This document shows, in pieces, positions 6,819 to 14,757 of a stretch of 64,000 nucleotides of DNA (position 1 is its first letter; each line of letters opens with the position of its first letter). The notes under the pieces are model-generated. The model was given only the letters and a program-made list of their open reading frames with translations. It was not told the origin of the DNA and made no database searches. Origin of the DNA: Flavihumibacter petaseus NBRC 106054 (GTDB lineage: Bacteria; Bacteroidota; Bacteroidia; Chitinophagales; Chitinophagaceae); NCBI RefSeq assembly GCF_000974785.1, contig NZ_BBWV01000001.1, positions 1,798,001 through 1,862,000 of the forward strand, in the 5' to 3' direction. The position numbers and the translations under genes were made by a program.

Positions 6819-7799
6819 TTACGCTTTTTGGTAACTGCAGTTATCAGGTAGCGGCAATTCATCATAGGCATTGAGAAGATCGAGTTCAAGGACCGTTGCA
6901 GTCTGGGTTTCATTCGGATGATACATTGCCCTGAACTTTGCTCCGTAAACAAAATCTTCAGCATTATACGATGTCTTCGAGATCACGGTGTTGGAAAAAC
7001 TTTCATCAAATCCTTCAACAAACACGAGCATTTCCGCTTTGGATGCCAGAAGATCCTGATGGGTTAAACCATACAGCGGACTTTCTTCATTGATGACGTG
7101 CACAAGTGTCCAGTTGGCAGTAAGTGTGTTGGCGCGCGACAATTGCAGGGGAAGGGAATAAAACCGGTTTTTGGCAACGCCGTCTTCCAGTTCCTGAATC
7201 GCCAGCGTTGTTCTCACTTCAACATTAACCAGGTAGTTTCTGGTAAAAGGTACCATGCGGAACATGATGGCTAGTCCGCCCTGGAAAGGGGCGAACAATG
7301 CCTTCTCACTAAAACGGATAAACGCTCTCGGCCGTGCAAATCGCCCATACATGAGACCTGTCACCACCGCAAAACTCATGAGACCTGTAAGGGCTTCCAG
7401 GGAGGCTACAAAGCTCGCGGCAATGCCAACAGGATTGATCCTGCCGTAACCCACAGTCGTAAAAGTCTGCGCACTGAAAAAATAAGCTTCCCCGAATTTT
7501 TCACTCCAGGTGTTGGCAACCATTCCACTCAGGTGATCAAGTCCGATCCAGATGTAGACGCCCGCAAACAGAAGGTTCACCGACAGAAAAAAGATAACGA
7601 CCACCACCAGGAACTTCCATTGGGGCATGGTCAGCAGGCTATGGTAGATGTTAAGTCTTTCCATCAGCCGCATGCCCCGGATATGCATATTGGGTTGGCC
7701 ATTTTTGTGGAAAAAACGGCCACCATTGAGCGCGGTATTCGTACCCAGGCCAGTTTCCAGGTTCTGCCTGGCTTTGCGGTTGGTTTGTTTGAGTGCCAT
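6819..7799 (-). CDS. inward-rectifier (KirBac-type) potassium channel
   Basis: A 326-residue Kir-type K+ channel. Order: basic cytoplasmic N-terminus, TM1 (FLVVVVIFFLSVNLLFAGVY), pore helix and selectivity filter TVGYG (about residues 114-118), TM2 (around ALTGLMSFAVVTGLMYGRFA) ending in the RFARP gate region, then a beta-rich cytoplasmic IRK domain of about 190 residues. The filter is intact. The start at 7799 (MALKQTNRK) was chosen because the 23 upstream codons are not Kir-like and an A/T-rich leader precedes it. Inner membrane; passive K+ flux with ligand gating through the C-terminal domain is the family role. It is divergent from the cytochrome gene. Confidence 0.93.
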   Translation of the reverse strand: MALKQTNRKARQNLETGLGTNTALNGGRFFHKNGQPNMHIRGMRLMERLNIYHSLLTMPQWKFLVVVVIFFLSVNLLFAGVYIWIGLDHLSGMVANTWSEKFGEAYFFSAQTFTTVGYGRINPVGIAASFVASLEALTGLMSFAVVTGLMYGRFARPRAFIRFSEKALFAPFQGGLAIMFRMVPFTRNYLVNVEVRTTLAIQELEDGVAKNRFYSLPLQLSRANTLTANWTLVHVINEESPLYGLTHQDLLASKAEMLVFVEGFDESFSNTVISKTSYNAEDFVYGAKFRAMYHPNETQTATVLELDLLNAYDELPLPDNCSYQKA

Positions 7800-7926
7800 A
7801 ATCAAAATTAGCGATGCAGCATTGGTTCTCAATACCGGAAATGATGCTCCTGCCGCACTCTTCATCACTGCCGGGGGTTGACAGTGCAGATTTTTATTTG
7901 GACATTGTAGTTAATAACCCCTCAAC

Positions 7927-8886
7927 ATGAAAAAAGTCCTGCGCTGGGCTGCCCTGATCCTGGGCATCCTGCTTCTTTCTATTGTTATCGCCGTAGCGAT
8001 GCGCCAGCACCGCGTTTTTGAAGCCCCTTATCCCGAGCTCCATGCAATTAAAGATTCCGCCGTTATTGAAAAAGGCCGGAAATTGGTGATGGGTCCTGCC
8101 CATTGTGGACACTGTCATGCTTCCCCCGCGTCATTTCCAGACGTGCTTGCCGGAAAAGAAGTACCGCTTTCCGGCGGCTTTGCATTCAAAATTCCGCTGG
8201 GAGATATTTATGCCAAAAACCTCACCCCTGATCCGACCGGTATTGGTAATGTATCAGATGGTGCCATAACAAGGGCATTGCGCCATGGTGTAGGATTCAA
8301 GGGAGAAGCATTATTGGGCATCATGCCTTTTCAACACATGAGCGATTCAGACATGGTGGCTATTCTTTCTTATCTCCGCGCCCAGAAACCTGTTGCCAAT
8401 ATTGTTCCGGACAATAAGTTTTCAGTTCCGGGAAAGCTTGTAAATGCATTTCTGCTGAAACCGGTTGGCCCTACTGAACCTATCCCTGTTTCCGTCACAC
8501 CTGACAGTACTGCAGCCTATGGCAAATACCTGGCGAACAGTGTTGCCAACTGCCGTGGCTGCCATACCAATCGTGATCTGATGACCGGCGCATTTGTCGG
8601 TGAACCTTTTGCCGGCGGATTCGAAATGGATACACCCACAGATTCCGGAACCTTCCTGATCACCACGCCGAATCTTACTTCAGGAAGCGGTAGTGTAATC
8701 CAGGACTGGACACTGGAGACTTTCAAGGCGAGAATCCGGGAGGGCGCCCGCATCCCGCAGTCTCATATGCCGTGGGGACCATTCAGCAACATGACAGACG
8801 GCGACCTGACGGCGATTTACCGGTATCTGAAAACGCTAACGCCTGTCGATAGAACAGTCAATTCTTCTTTGCGCAAAAAAGAGTAA
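7927..8886 (+). CDS. dihaem cytochrome c
   Basis: A 319-residue protein with an N-terminal hydrophobic anchor or signal (WAALILGILLLSIVIAVAM) and two haem-binding motifs, CGHCH at residues 60-64 and CRGCH at 209-213, each followed by a Met-containing segment that can give the sixth ligand (GIMPFQHM and HMPWGPF). The duplicated domain layout is that of membrane-anchored electron carriers that donate to oxidases or accept from dehydrogenases. No partner oxidoreductase is next to it. The start ATG is close to the divergent channel gene and the promoter lies in the 127-bp gap. Confidence 0.9.
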   Translation: MKKVLRWAALILGILLLSIVIAVAMRQHRVFEAPYPELHAIKDSAVIEKGRKLVMGPAHCGHCHASPASFPDVLAGKEVPLSGGFAFKIPLGDIYAKNLTPDPTGIGNVSDGAITRALRHGVGFKGEALLGIMPFQHMSDSDMVAILSYLRAQKPVANIVPDNKFSVPGKLVNAFLLKPVGPTEPIPVSVTPDSTAAYGKYLANSVANCRGCHTNRDLMTGAFVGEPFAGGFEMDTPTDSGTFLITTPNLTSGSGSVIQDWTLETFKARIREGARIPQSHMPWGPFSNMTDGDLTAIYRYLKTLTPVDRTVNSSLRKKE

Positions 8887-8896
8887 GCGGGTGTGA

Positions 8897-9577
8897 TTAC
8901 CGGCTGGCCGAAGTGTGAGAGTCGTTATTGCCGGATACTACTTTCTGTGTTTGGGCGGCAACCGGAAAGATCCTGTTGGCCGTTGATTTCCGGATCAACC
9001 GCCATTTTCTGCGCAGATAACGGGTGAACCGTTTATCCGTAGGATAATGCCGGTTGGGAGTAAGGTTGTTGAAAACCATCGCCACGATATAGAGAATCAG
9101 GGCCCCGGAGAGTACGGGTGAAAGCACATAAGCGTAACCGAGGGCCTTCACTTTTTCCGATCCGATCACCGCGATCAGCGCTGTCGCTCCACCGGGAGGA
9201 TGCAGTGACTTGGTCACCTGCATGGCTACGATCGACCAGGCGACTGCCAGCGGGGCAGCGAGCCATATGATATCTGGCAACAGCTTATGAAAAGTAACCC
9301 CGATAACAGCGGACACAACATGCCCGAGGATAAGATTTCTAGGCTGTGCCAGCGGGCTCTGGATAGCACCGTAAACCAGAACGCTGGAAGCACCGAAAGA
9401 ACCAATCAGAAAGAGATTATCCGGCTGTGTGAGTGACCGGCTCTGAAGAAAAGCGATCAGGCCGATCCCAACAAAAGACCCCAGAAATGACCAGGCATGC
9501 TCCCGGAAATCCACCAGCGTCTCCTTATACAGGATATACCTGGAAATGCGCAGGCTTCTTTTGATCCGTTTTTTCAT
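8897..9577 (-). CDS. HPP family membrane protein
   Basis: A 226-residue integral membrane protein with four predicted helices and the two family signatures: SFGASSVLVYGAIQSPLAQP and the eponymous loop LHPPGGATALIAVIG. HPP proteins are found in bacteria and chloroplasts; a plant/cyanobacterial member was linked to nitrite transport, but the role in heterotrophic bacteria is not settled. The C-terminal 50 residues are basic and hydrophilic. It ends 10 bp from the convergent cytochrome stop. Confidence 0.9.
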   Translation of the reverse strand: MKKRIKRSLRISRYILYKETLVDFREHAWSFLGSFVGIGLIAFLQSRSLTQPDNLFLIGSFGASSVLVYGAIQSPLAQPRNLILGHVVSAVIGVTFHKLLPDIIWLAAPLAVAWSIVAMQVTKSLHPPGGATALIAVIGSEKVKALGYAYVLSPVLSGALILYIVAMVFNNLTPNRHYPTDKRFTRYLRRKWRLIRKSTANRIFPVAAQTQKVVSGNNDSHTSASR

Positions 9578-9609
9578 TTCGGTTTTCTTACCAGGCAGCG
9601 AAGGTACGG

Positions 9610-10266
9610 TCAGATCCGCGAGAGCTGTAACATTTCCTGCTGCAGGTTTTCACGGGCTGCCTTTTCATACCGGTCAAAGAAATGGGGGGTTTTGTAGATC
9701 CGCTCCATGTGAAGGAAATGGGACAGTACCCTCCTCCGGCCGGGCCCGTAAGCGAGATCGGGGAAAAATTTGTATTCCCGGCGGATATTGGCTGCATAGG
9801 CTGCAAATACCGGCGAGGGCTGCCCCAGAATAGACAGGTCTGCGTCAGTGAAATAATTAATATCACTGCTGTTTCCCGGCTGGTGCGATCTGGTTGCGAG
9901 TATGCAATCGTAACACGCCATCGCCCTGTCTTTTGGCCAGTGAAGCAGGTTCAGTTTGTCCACAGCGACCTTGGCGCTTTTTTCTTCGTTATCCTTTTTC
10001 AGCGGATTGTAAACAAAATCATGGTACACAGTAGCGAGTACCAGCATATCCCAGTCCTGAATTTGTTCCTTGACTGCCAGCAGCTCACCAAACAGGTCCT
10101 CCAGGTGCTGCAGGTTGTGGTAGGTTCTTGCGGGACGGCTATAGGCAGCCTGAACCTCATTCCAGAGCTGGGTAGCCAGCCCCGGTTCGGGATTGTCTGT
10201 GGAAGCTGTCGCAGTTTGAATGACTGTTCTGAAGGCACTTTCCAGGCCGGATATTGGTTTTGGCAT
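9610..10266 (-). CDS. HD-superfamily metal-dependent phosphohydrolase-like protein
   Basis: A 218-residue all-helical protein of the COG4339 type (predicted metal-dependent HD phosphohydrolase). Metal-ligand candidates are HNLQHLEDLF (His about 50 and 54), the HD pair in VYHDFVYNP (about 82-83) and FTDADLSILG (Asp). ARTYHNLQH and the final YKTPHFFDRYEKAARENL are the family's usual landmarks. The substrate is unknown, probably a small nucleotide. It starts 32 bp upstream of the HPP gene start and may share its transcript. Confidence 0.85.
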   Translation of the reverse strand: MPKPISGLESAFRTVIQTATASTDNPEPGLATQLWNEVQAAYSRPARTYHNLQHLEDLFGELLAVKEQIQDWDMLVLATVYHDFVYNPLKKDNEEKSAKVAVDKLNLLHWPKDRAMACYDCILATRSHQPGNSSDINYFTDADLSILGQPSPVFAAYAANIRREYKFFPDLAYGPGRRRVLSHFLHMERIYKTPHFFDRYEKAARENLQQEMLQLSRI

Positions 10267-10427
10267 GCTGTTGCGTCAATTGTAGGTTATCATGATACTG
10301 TAGTCACTTCTCCCAAAATTGAACAGGAATATGCCCCGCAGGTGCTGATTTTGGATGATATTGGGGTTTGATGTTATGAATGGTAATGCTTCCATCCGGC
10401 AATTCTCAGGACCGGAAATTACACCAT

Positions 10428-10841
10428 TTACTTTTTCAATGGAAGATTGAACAGCCAGGGAATACCGAACTTGTCTACCAAAGATCCAAACAAGTCACCC
10501 CAGAACATCACCTGAAGCTGATCAGCTATTTCTCCACCCTGGCTCAGGTTATTGAAAAATCGCCGGATCTCCTCTTCACTGCTGCAATGTACAGCCAAAG
10601 TGATATTGTTTCCGGTAGCAAAGGGCCCCCTGGTCAGGTCAGATGCCATAATCTTTAAGTCACCACTGGTCAGGGTGCTGTGAACGATCTGATCTTTCAT
10701 TGAAGGAGGCATCTGGCCGGCAACCGGGGATTCGGCAACAGTCTGAAATTCAAGTGTACCGCCGAGCGATTGTTGGTAAAAAGTCATGGCTTCCCGGCAT
10801 TTACCGTTAAAATTGATGTAAGCGGAAATATGTGTGCTCAT
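10428..10841 (-). CDS. VOC family protein (PhnB/glyoxalase-like)
   Basis: A 137-residue single-module VOC protein. The start MSTHISAYINFNGKCREAMTF and the features SLGGTLEF, HSTLTSGDLKIMASD and the closing MFWGDLFGSLVDKFGIPWLF are typical of the PhnB/3-demethylubiquinone-like branch. These form homodimers with a cupped metal site; many are of unknown substrate. A much longer open frame upstream is discounted because it overlaps the divergent YihY gene. The 161 bp between its stop and the HD gene start hold no convincing gene, only the HD gene's promoter space. Confidence 0.9.
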   Translation of the reverse strand: MSTHISAYINFNGKCREAMTFYQQSLGGTLEFQTVAESPVAGQMPPSMKDQIVHSTLTSGDLKIMASDLTRGPFATGNNITLAVHCSSEEEIRRFFNNLSQGGEIADQLQVMFWGDLFGSLVDKFGIPWLFNLPLKK

Positions 10842-10971
10842 ATAGAATAATTTGTTCATTAAAGTTCTTTGACGACCATGAACCTTAACTGGTGCGTTCG
10901 CGACAAAATAAGGGCGTTCCTGGTATGGTATGGTTTGTGTAAACCCCGTTGTAAACCTGTTGTTGTCGGCC

Positions 10972-11928
10972 ATGACGAAAAAATTTGCGATAAGGGATAT
11001 ACCCCTGCTGGCGAAAGAAACTTTTAAAGGATTTCCGGAAGACAAGATCCCGAAACTCAGCGGGGCGCTGGCATACTACATGGTGTTTTCAATGGGACCG
11101 CTGTTGGTAGTGGTCATTTCCCTTTGTGGCATTTTCCTCGGTCGGGAAGCAGTAGAAGGTCAGGTCTTTGTCGTTTTACAGAATTTCCTGGGAAAGGATA
11201 CTGCAGCAACGCTTCAGGATATTATCCGGAACGCTGCTATAACCGGCGAAAGCAGGCTCGCCGCGATCATCGGTATCGTTACACTGCTCATTGGGGCGAC
11301 AACAGTATTTGCTGAGATCCAGGAATCCATCAACGGAATCTGGGGAATCAAACCCAAACCCCAACGCGGTTTTGTTCAGTTGCTCAGGAACCGGGTCCTT
11401 TCCTTCTCGATTATCGTCAGTCTCGGTTTCCTGCTCCTGGTATCACTTGCTGTAACCGGTCTGATAGAAGTACTGAGCCGGCACCTGCAGGCAAAGTTTC
11501 CTGATCTTGCGGTGACGCTTTTCTATATTCTGAACCTGCTGCTGACACTTGGTGCCAGCGCCCTCATTTTCGGTGTGATCTTTAAGGTGCTGCCAGACGC
11601 CAGGATCAGGTGGAGGGACGTCCGCACCGGTGCGCTGGTCACCGCAACGCTATTTCTACTCGGAAAATTTGCCATCTCATTTTATATCTCCAAAACAAGG
11701 GTCGGAAGTACCTACGGTGCAGCCGGGTCACTGGTCGTTTTACTGGTTTGGATTTATTATTCGTCAATCATCCTGTACCTCGGAGCCCGGTTTACCAAAG
11801 TGTTTGCAGTACACTACAGTGAACCCATAATACCTAATGATTATGCTGTCACTACCCAGCAGGTGGAGGTCGAAACCGGAAAAAAAAGCGTGCAGCATAA
11901 GGAAAAGATCGTCAAAAAGGTTCCCTGA
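10972..11928 (+). CDS. YihY/virulence factor BrkB family membrane protein
   Basis: A 318-residue inner-membrane protein with six predicted helices. Family landmarks: LSGALAYYMVFSMGPLLVVVIS early, the polar IQESINGIWGIKPKP segment after helix 2, and TYGAAGSLVVLLVWIYYSSIILYLGA near the end. YihY/BrkB proteins were once called ribonuclease BN in error; their role is unclear (possible transporter or envelope factor). The ATG at 10972 (MTKKFAIRD) is chosen over 10930 because the upstream codons are not family-like. The hydrophilic C-terminal tail (residues 285-318) is Lys rich. Confidence 0.9.
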   Translation: MTKKFAIRDIPLLAKETFKGFPEDKIPKLSGALAYYMVFSMGPLLVVVISLCGIFLGREAVEGQVFVVLQNFLGKDTAATLQDIIRNAAITGESRLAAIIGIVTLLIGATTVFAEIQESINGIWGIKPKPQRGFVQLLRNRVLSFSIIVSLGFLLLVSLAVTGLIEVLSRHLQAKFPDLAVTLFYILNLLLTLGASALIFGVIFKVLPDARIRWRDVRTGALVTATLFLLGKFAISFYISKTRVGSTYGAAGSLVVLLVWIYYSSIILYLGARFTKVFAVHYSEPIIPNDYAVTTQQVEVETGKKSVQHKEKIVKKVP

Positions 11929-12035
11929 CTATATATCCCCGCCCGGTGCAATGCAGGACAGCCATTCCCCGCTTTCTGGATACTTTTAAAGCAGTAATTA
12001 GCAAAGTGCAGGACAACGGGCACGTCCAGGCAGAA

Positions 12036-12043
12036 TAAATTTG
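12036..12043 (+). promoter_or_regulatory. candidate -7 element of lut operon
   Basis: TAAATTTG matches the Bacteroidota -7 consensus TAnnTTTG, 17 bp before the lutA start. No clear TTG -33 element is seen at the right distance, so support is moderate. A small inverted repeat GGAC...GTCC precedes it. Confidence 0.35.
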
Positions 12044-12060
12044 AACGCAGATTCGAGCAT

Positions 12061-12801
12061 ATGAAAGTCGGGTTATTCATTCCTTGCTATATAGATCAGT
12101 TTTATCCCCAGGTAGCTGTAGCTACCCTGGAGCTGCTGGAGCGTTTGGGTTGCGAAGTCCATTATCCCCTGCAGCAGACCTGCTGCGGACAACCAATGGC
12201 CAATAGCGGTTTCTCCCATCTCTCGCAGGGCTGTGACAACAATTTCTTCCGGAATTTTGAGGGATATGATTATATCGTTTGTCCATCGGGAAGCTGTACG
12301 TTACACGTAAAAGAACATTTTCAGCAACCCGGAAATGAACAGGCCGCTGTCCACTTGAGGAACAGCGTCTATGAACTGACAGAATTTCTCACCGATGTTT
12401 TGCAGGTCACCAGCCTGGAGGCTGAATACCGGCATCGGGTGGGGCTTCACGTTAGCTGTCATGGCCAGCGGGGATTACACCTCTCTTCGATGACGGAAAC
12501 CATGACTCCCGCATATTCGAAACCCGAAAGACTCTTGTCATTGGTGGATGGCCTTGAACTGGTTTACCCTGACCGCCCGGATGAATGTTGCGGCTTCGGC
12601 GGCACCTTCTGCGTGTTTGAAGAAGCAGTAAGTGCCAAAATGGGTAAAGACCGGATTCGTGAGCATGAAGAAAAGGACGTAGAAGTGATCACGGCTGTCG
12701 ATATGAGCTGCCTCATGCATCTTGAAGGTATCCTGAAACGCAATGGTAGCAAGGTACAGGTTAAGCATATCGCAGAAATTCTAAACAGCCCCTCATCATG
12801 A
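12061..12801 (+). CDS. lutA: lactate utilization protein A, (Fe-S)-binding CCG-domain subunit
   Basis: A 246-residue protein of two CCG (DUF224) modules: TCCGQPMANSG near residue 40 and DECCGFGGTFCV near 180, each binding a [4Fe-4S] or non-cubane cluster in relatives such as heterodisulfide reductase B. Together with LutB and LutC it forms the LutABC (LldEFG) L-lactate dehydrogenase complex that oxidises L-lactate to pyruvate and feeds electrons into the membrane chain. First gene of a three-gene operon; its TGA overlaps the lutB ATG by 4 bp, implying translational coupling. Full length. Confidence 0.95.
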   Translation: MKVGLFIPCYIDQFYPQVAVATLELLERLGCEVHYPLQQTCCGQPMANSGFSHLSQGCDNNFFRNFEGYDYIVCPSGSCTLHVKEHFQQPGNEQAAVHLRNSVYELTEFLTDVLQVTSLEAEYRHRVGLHVSCHGQRGLHLSSMTETMTPAYSKPERLLSLVDGLELVYPDRPDECCGFGGTFCVFEEAVSAKMGKDRIREHEEKDVEVITAVDMSCLMHLEGILKRNGSKVQVKHIAEILNSPSS

Positions 12802-14165
12802 GTCTACACGCGGAACTGGCGGAACAATTCAATGCGGATGAGGACCGCACCAACTGGCATGACCAGACGCTATGGTGGGTCAGGCAAAAAAGAGATCTGT
12901 CCGCCAGGCAATTACCGGAATGGGAACAGCTCAGGCAGCTGGCTTCAGACATCAAGGCGCACACACTCTCCAACCTGGATCAATACCTCGAGCAGTTTGA
13001 ACGGCAGGCTAACGCCAATGGGGTCACTGTCCACTGGGCAGCTACTGCTGAAGAACACAATGCTGTTGTCCTGGAATTGTTGCAGAAAAACCAGTTGCAG
13101 CATATAGTGAAAAGCAAAAGCATGCTGACGGAGGAATGTCATCTCAATCCCTTCCTTAAAAAACACGGTTATGAAGTGGTGGATACAGACCTGGGGGAAC
13201 GGATTGTTCAATTGAGAAATGAACCTCCCAGTCATATTGTTTTACCGGCGATCCACCTTAAAAAGGCAGATGTCAGCGAAACCTTTCATCAGCATCTCCA
13301 TACAGAGGCAGGTAATGAGGATCCCCAATACCTGACACATGCGGCAAGACTCGACCTGCGCAAGAAATTCATAGAAGCAGATTGTGCCATTACCGGCGTG
13401 AACTTTGCCATTGCAGAGAACGGGGCAGTGGTAGTGTGCACCAATGAAGGCAATGCAGACATGGGGGTTCACTCGGCCAGGTTACATATTGCCTGTATGG
13501 GCATTGAAAAGATCATCCCCAGAATGGCAGATCTGGGCGTATTTACACGGCTGCTGGCAAGGAGTGCTACCGGGCAATCTATTACAACTTACACCAGTCA
13601 TTTTCAGAAAGCAGGTCCGGGTAAGGAGATGCACATTGTTATTGTCGACAACGGGCGTTCCAGGCAGCTGGGGAGAGCAGATTTCAGGAACTCCCTGAAA
13701 TGCATCCGTTGCGCTGCCTGTTTCAATACCTGTCCGGTTTACCGGCGCAGCGGCGGCCACAGTTACCATACTGCAGTGGCAGGGCCAATCGGGTCCATCC
13801 TGAATCCGAACAATGACCTGAAAGCGAATGCAGATCTCCCGTTTGCTTCAACACTTTGTGGTTCCTGCTCCAATGTTTGTCCCGTTAAGATCAATATCCA
13901 TGAGCAACTCTGGAAATGGCGGCAGGTAGTCGTGAAAGAAGGGTATGCAGAGCCGGCCAAAAAAGCCGGAATGAGCGCCATGGCGAAATTATTTGCGCAT
14001 CCCGCACTTTTCAGATTGGCCGGAAGTGCAGGACGACGGATGATGCGGTGGTTTCCGGCTCTGGCAAAACAGAAAAAATTTAATCCCTGGTATAAACAGC
14101 GGGAGATGCCGGAACCGCCAGCAGACAGTTTCCGGGACTGGTACTTACAAAACCGAAAGAAATGA
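12798..14165 (+). CDS. lutB: lactate utilization protein B, iron-sulfur subunit
   Basis: A 455-residue LutB/LldF protein: N-terminal LUD domain (about 60-290, with ITGVNFAIAENGAVVVCTNEG) followed by a ferredoxin-like region carrying two [4Fe-4S] motifs, CIRCAACFNTCPVYR and LCGSCSNVCPVKI, and a C-terminal helical tail. All cluster cysteines are present. It is the electron-transfer subunit of the L-lactate oxidising complex. It overlaps lutA upstream and lutC downstream by 4 bp each, so the three are made in a fixed ratio. Confidence 0.96.
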   Translation: MSLHAELAEQFNADEDRTNWHDQTLWWVRQKRDLSARQLPEWEQLRQLASDIKAHTLSNLDQYLEQFERQANANGVTVHWAATAEEHNAVVLELLQKNQLQHIVKSKSMLTEECHLNPFLKKHGYEVVDTDLGERIVQLRNEPPSHIVLPAIHLKKADVSETFHQHLHTEAGNEDPQYLTHAARLDLRKKFIEADCAITGVNFAIAENGAVVVCTNEGNADMGVHSARLHIACMGIEKIIPRMADLGVFTRLLARSATGQSITTYTSHFQKAGPGKEMHIVIVDNGRSRQLGRADFRNSLKCIRCAACFNTCPVYRRSGGHSYHTAVAGPIGSILNPNNDLKANADLPFASTLCGSCSNVCPVKINIHEQLWKWRQVVVKEGYAEPAKKAGMSAMAKLFAHPALFRLAGSAGRRMMRWFPALAKQKKFNPWYKQREMPEPPADSFRDWYLQNRKK

Positions 14166-14722
14166 GCAGTCGCAATTCCATTTTACAGCAGGTAAAATCC
14201 AATAAGGGCGAATTCATTCCCCTGCCCGAAATACCTGCATTTCCACCGGCAGTGGAAGGAACTGCGGTGAACGAAGGACTGCTTGAGGCTTTTGTTGCGG
14301 CTGTGCGAAAAAACGGAGGGGACGTGTTGCTGGTGAATAGTGAAGCGGAAGAAGCACCGCTAACCGGCACGCTGTCTCCCTTGCCGCAGGTGCGCGCGCA
14401 CAACCCCGTGGAATTGGAACAATTGGACACTTACCTCACGGAAGGCTTATGCGCAGTTGCGGAGAACGGCGCTGTCTGGATCAATACGAATGCCATAGAA
14501 GGCAGAATTCTTCCGTTTATCTGTGCCCGTTTGCTGGTACGAATCAGCGCCACGTCCATAGTTGCCACCATGCATGAGGCATACGCGCGGGTAACCATTC
14601 CCGGGGGTGGTTTTGGTGTATTCATTGCGGGCCCTTCCAAGACTGCTGATATTGAACAATCGCTCGTAATCGGGGCACACGGACCCTTACAACATACGGT
14701 GATCGTCAGGGTAGATATGTAG
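14162..14722 (+). CDS. lutC: lactate utilization protein C, LUD domain protein
   Basis: A 186-residue LUD-domain protein of the LutC/LldG family. Landmarks: CAVAENGAVWINTNAIEGR and the late GGFGVFIAGPSKTADIEQSLVIGAHGP, which matches the conserved phosphate-binding-like loop of the family. It completes the lutABC lactate-oxidation operon. No lactate permease or LutR-type regulator lies nearby, so uptake must be encoded elsewhere. The peptidase gene starts 36 bp downstream and could be read through. Confidence 0.94.
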   Translation: MSSRNSILQQVKSNKGEFIPLPEIPAFPPAVEGTAVNEGLLEAFVAAVRKNGGDVLLVNSEAEEAPLTGTLSPLPQVRAHNPVELEQLDTYLTEGLCAVAENGAVWINTNAIEGRILPFICARLLVRISATSIVATMHEAYARVTIPGGGFGVFIAGPSKTADIEQSLVIGAHGPLQHTVIVRVDM

Positions 14723-14757
14723 GTATATTTTTGTATATTCAGGTACAAGCTTTTGCC

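Noticed and set aside
10304-10402. 32-codon minus-strand ORF from a TTG, product containing PDGSITIHNIKPQYHP
   Set aside because: Coding-like composition, but it needs a TTG start, has no recognisable family and lies in the promoter space of the HD gene; not enough to call a gene.
10294-10427. Possible RNA gene in the HD/VOC gap
   Set aside because: No tRNA-like cloverleaf, terminator or strong hairpin found by eye.
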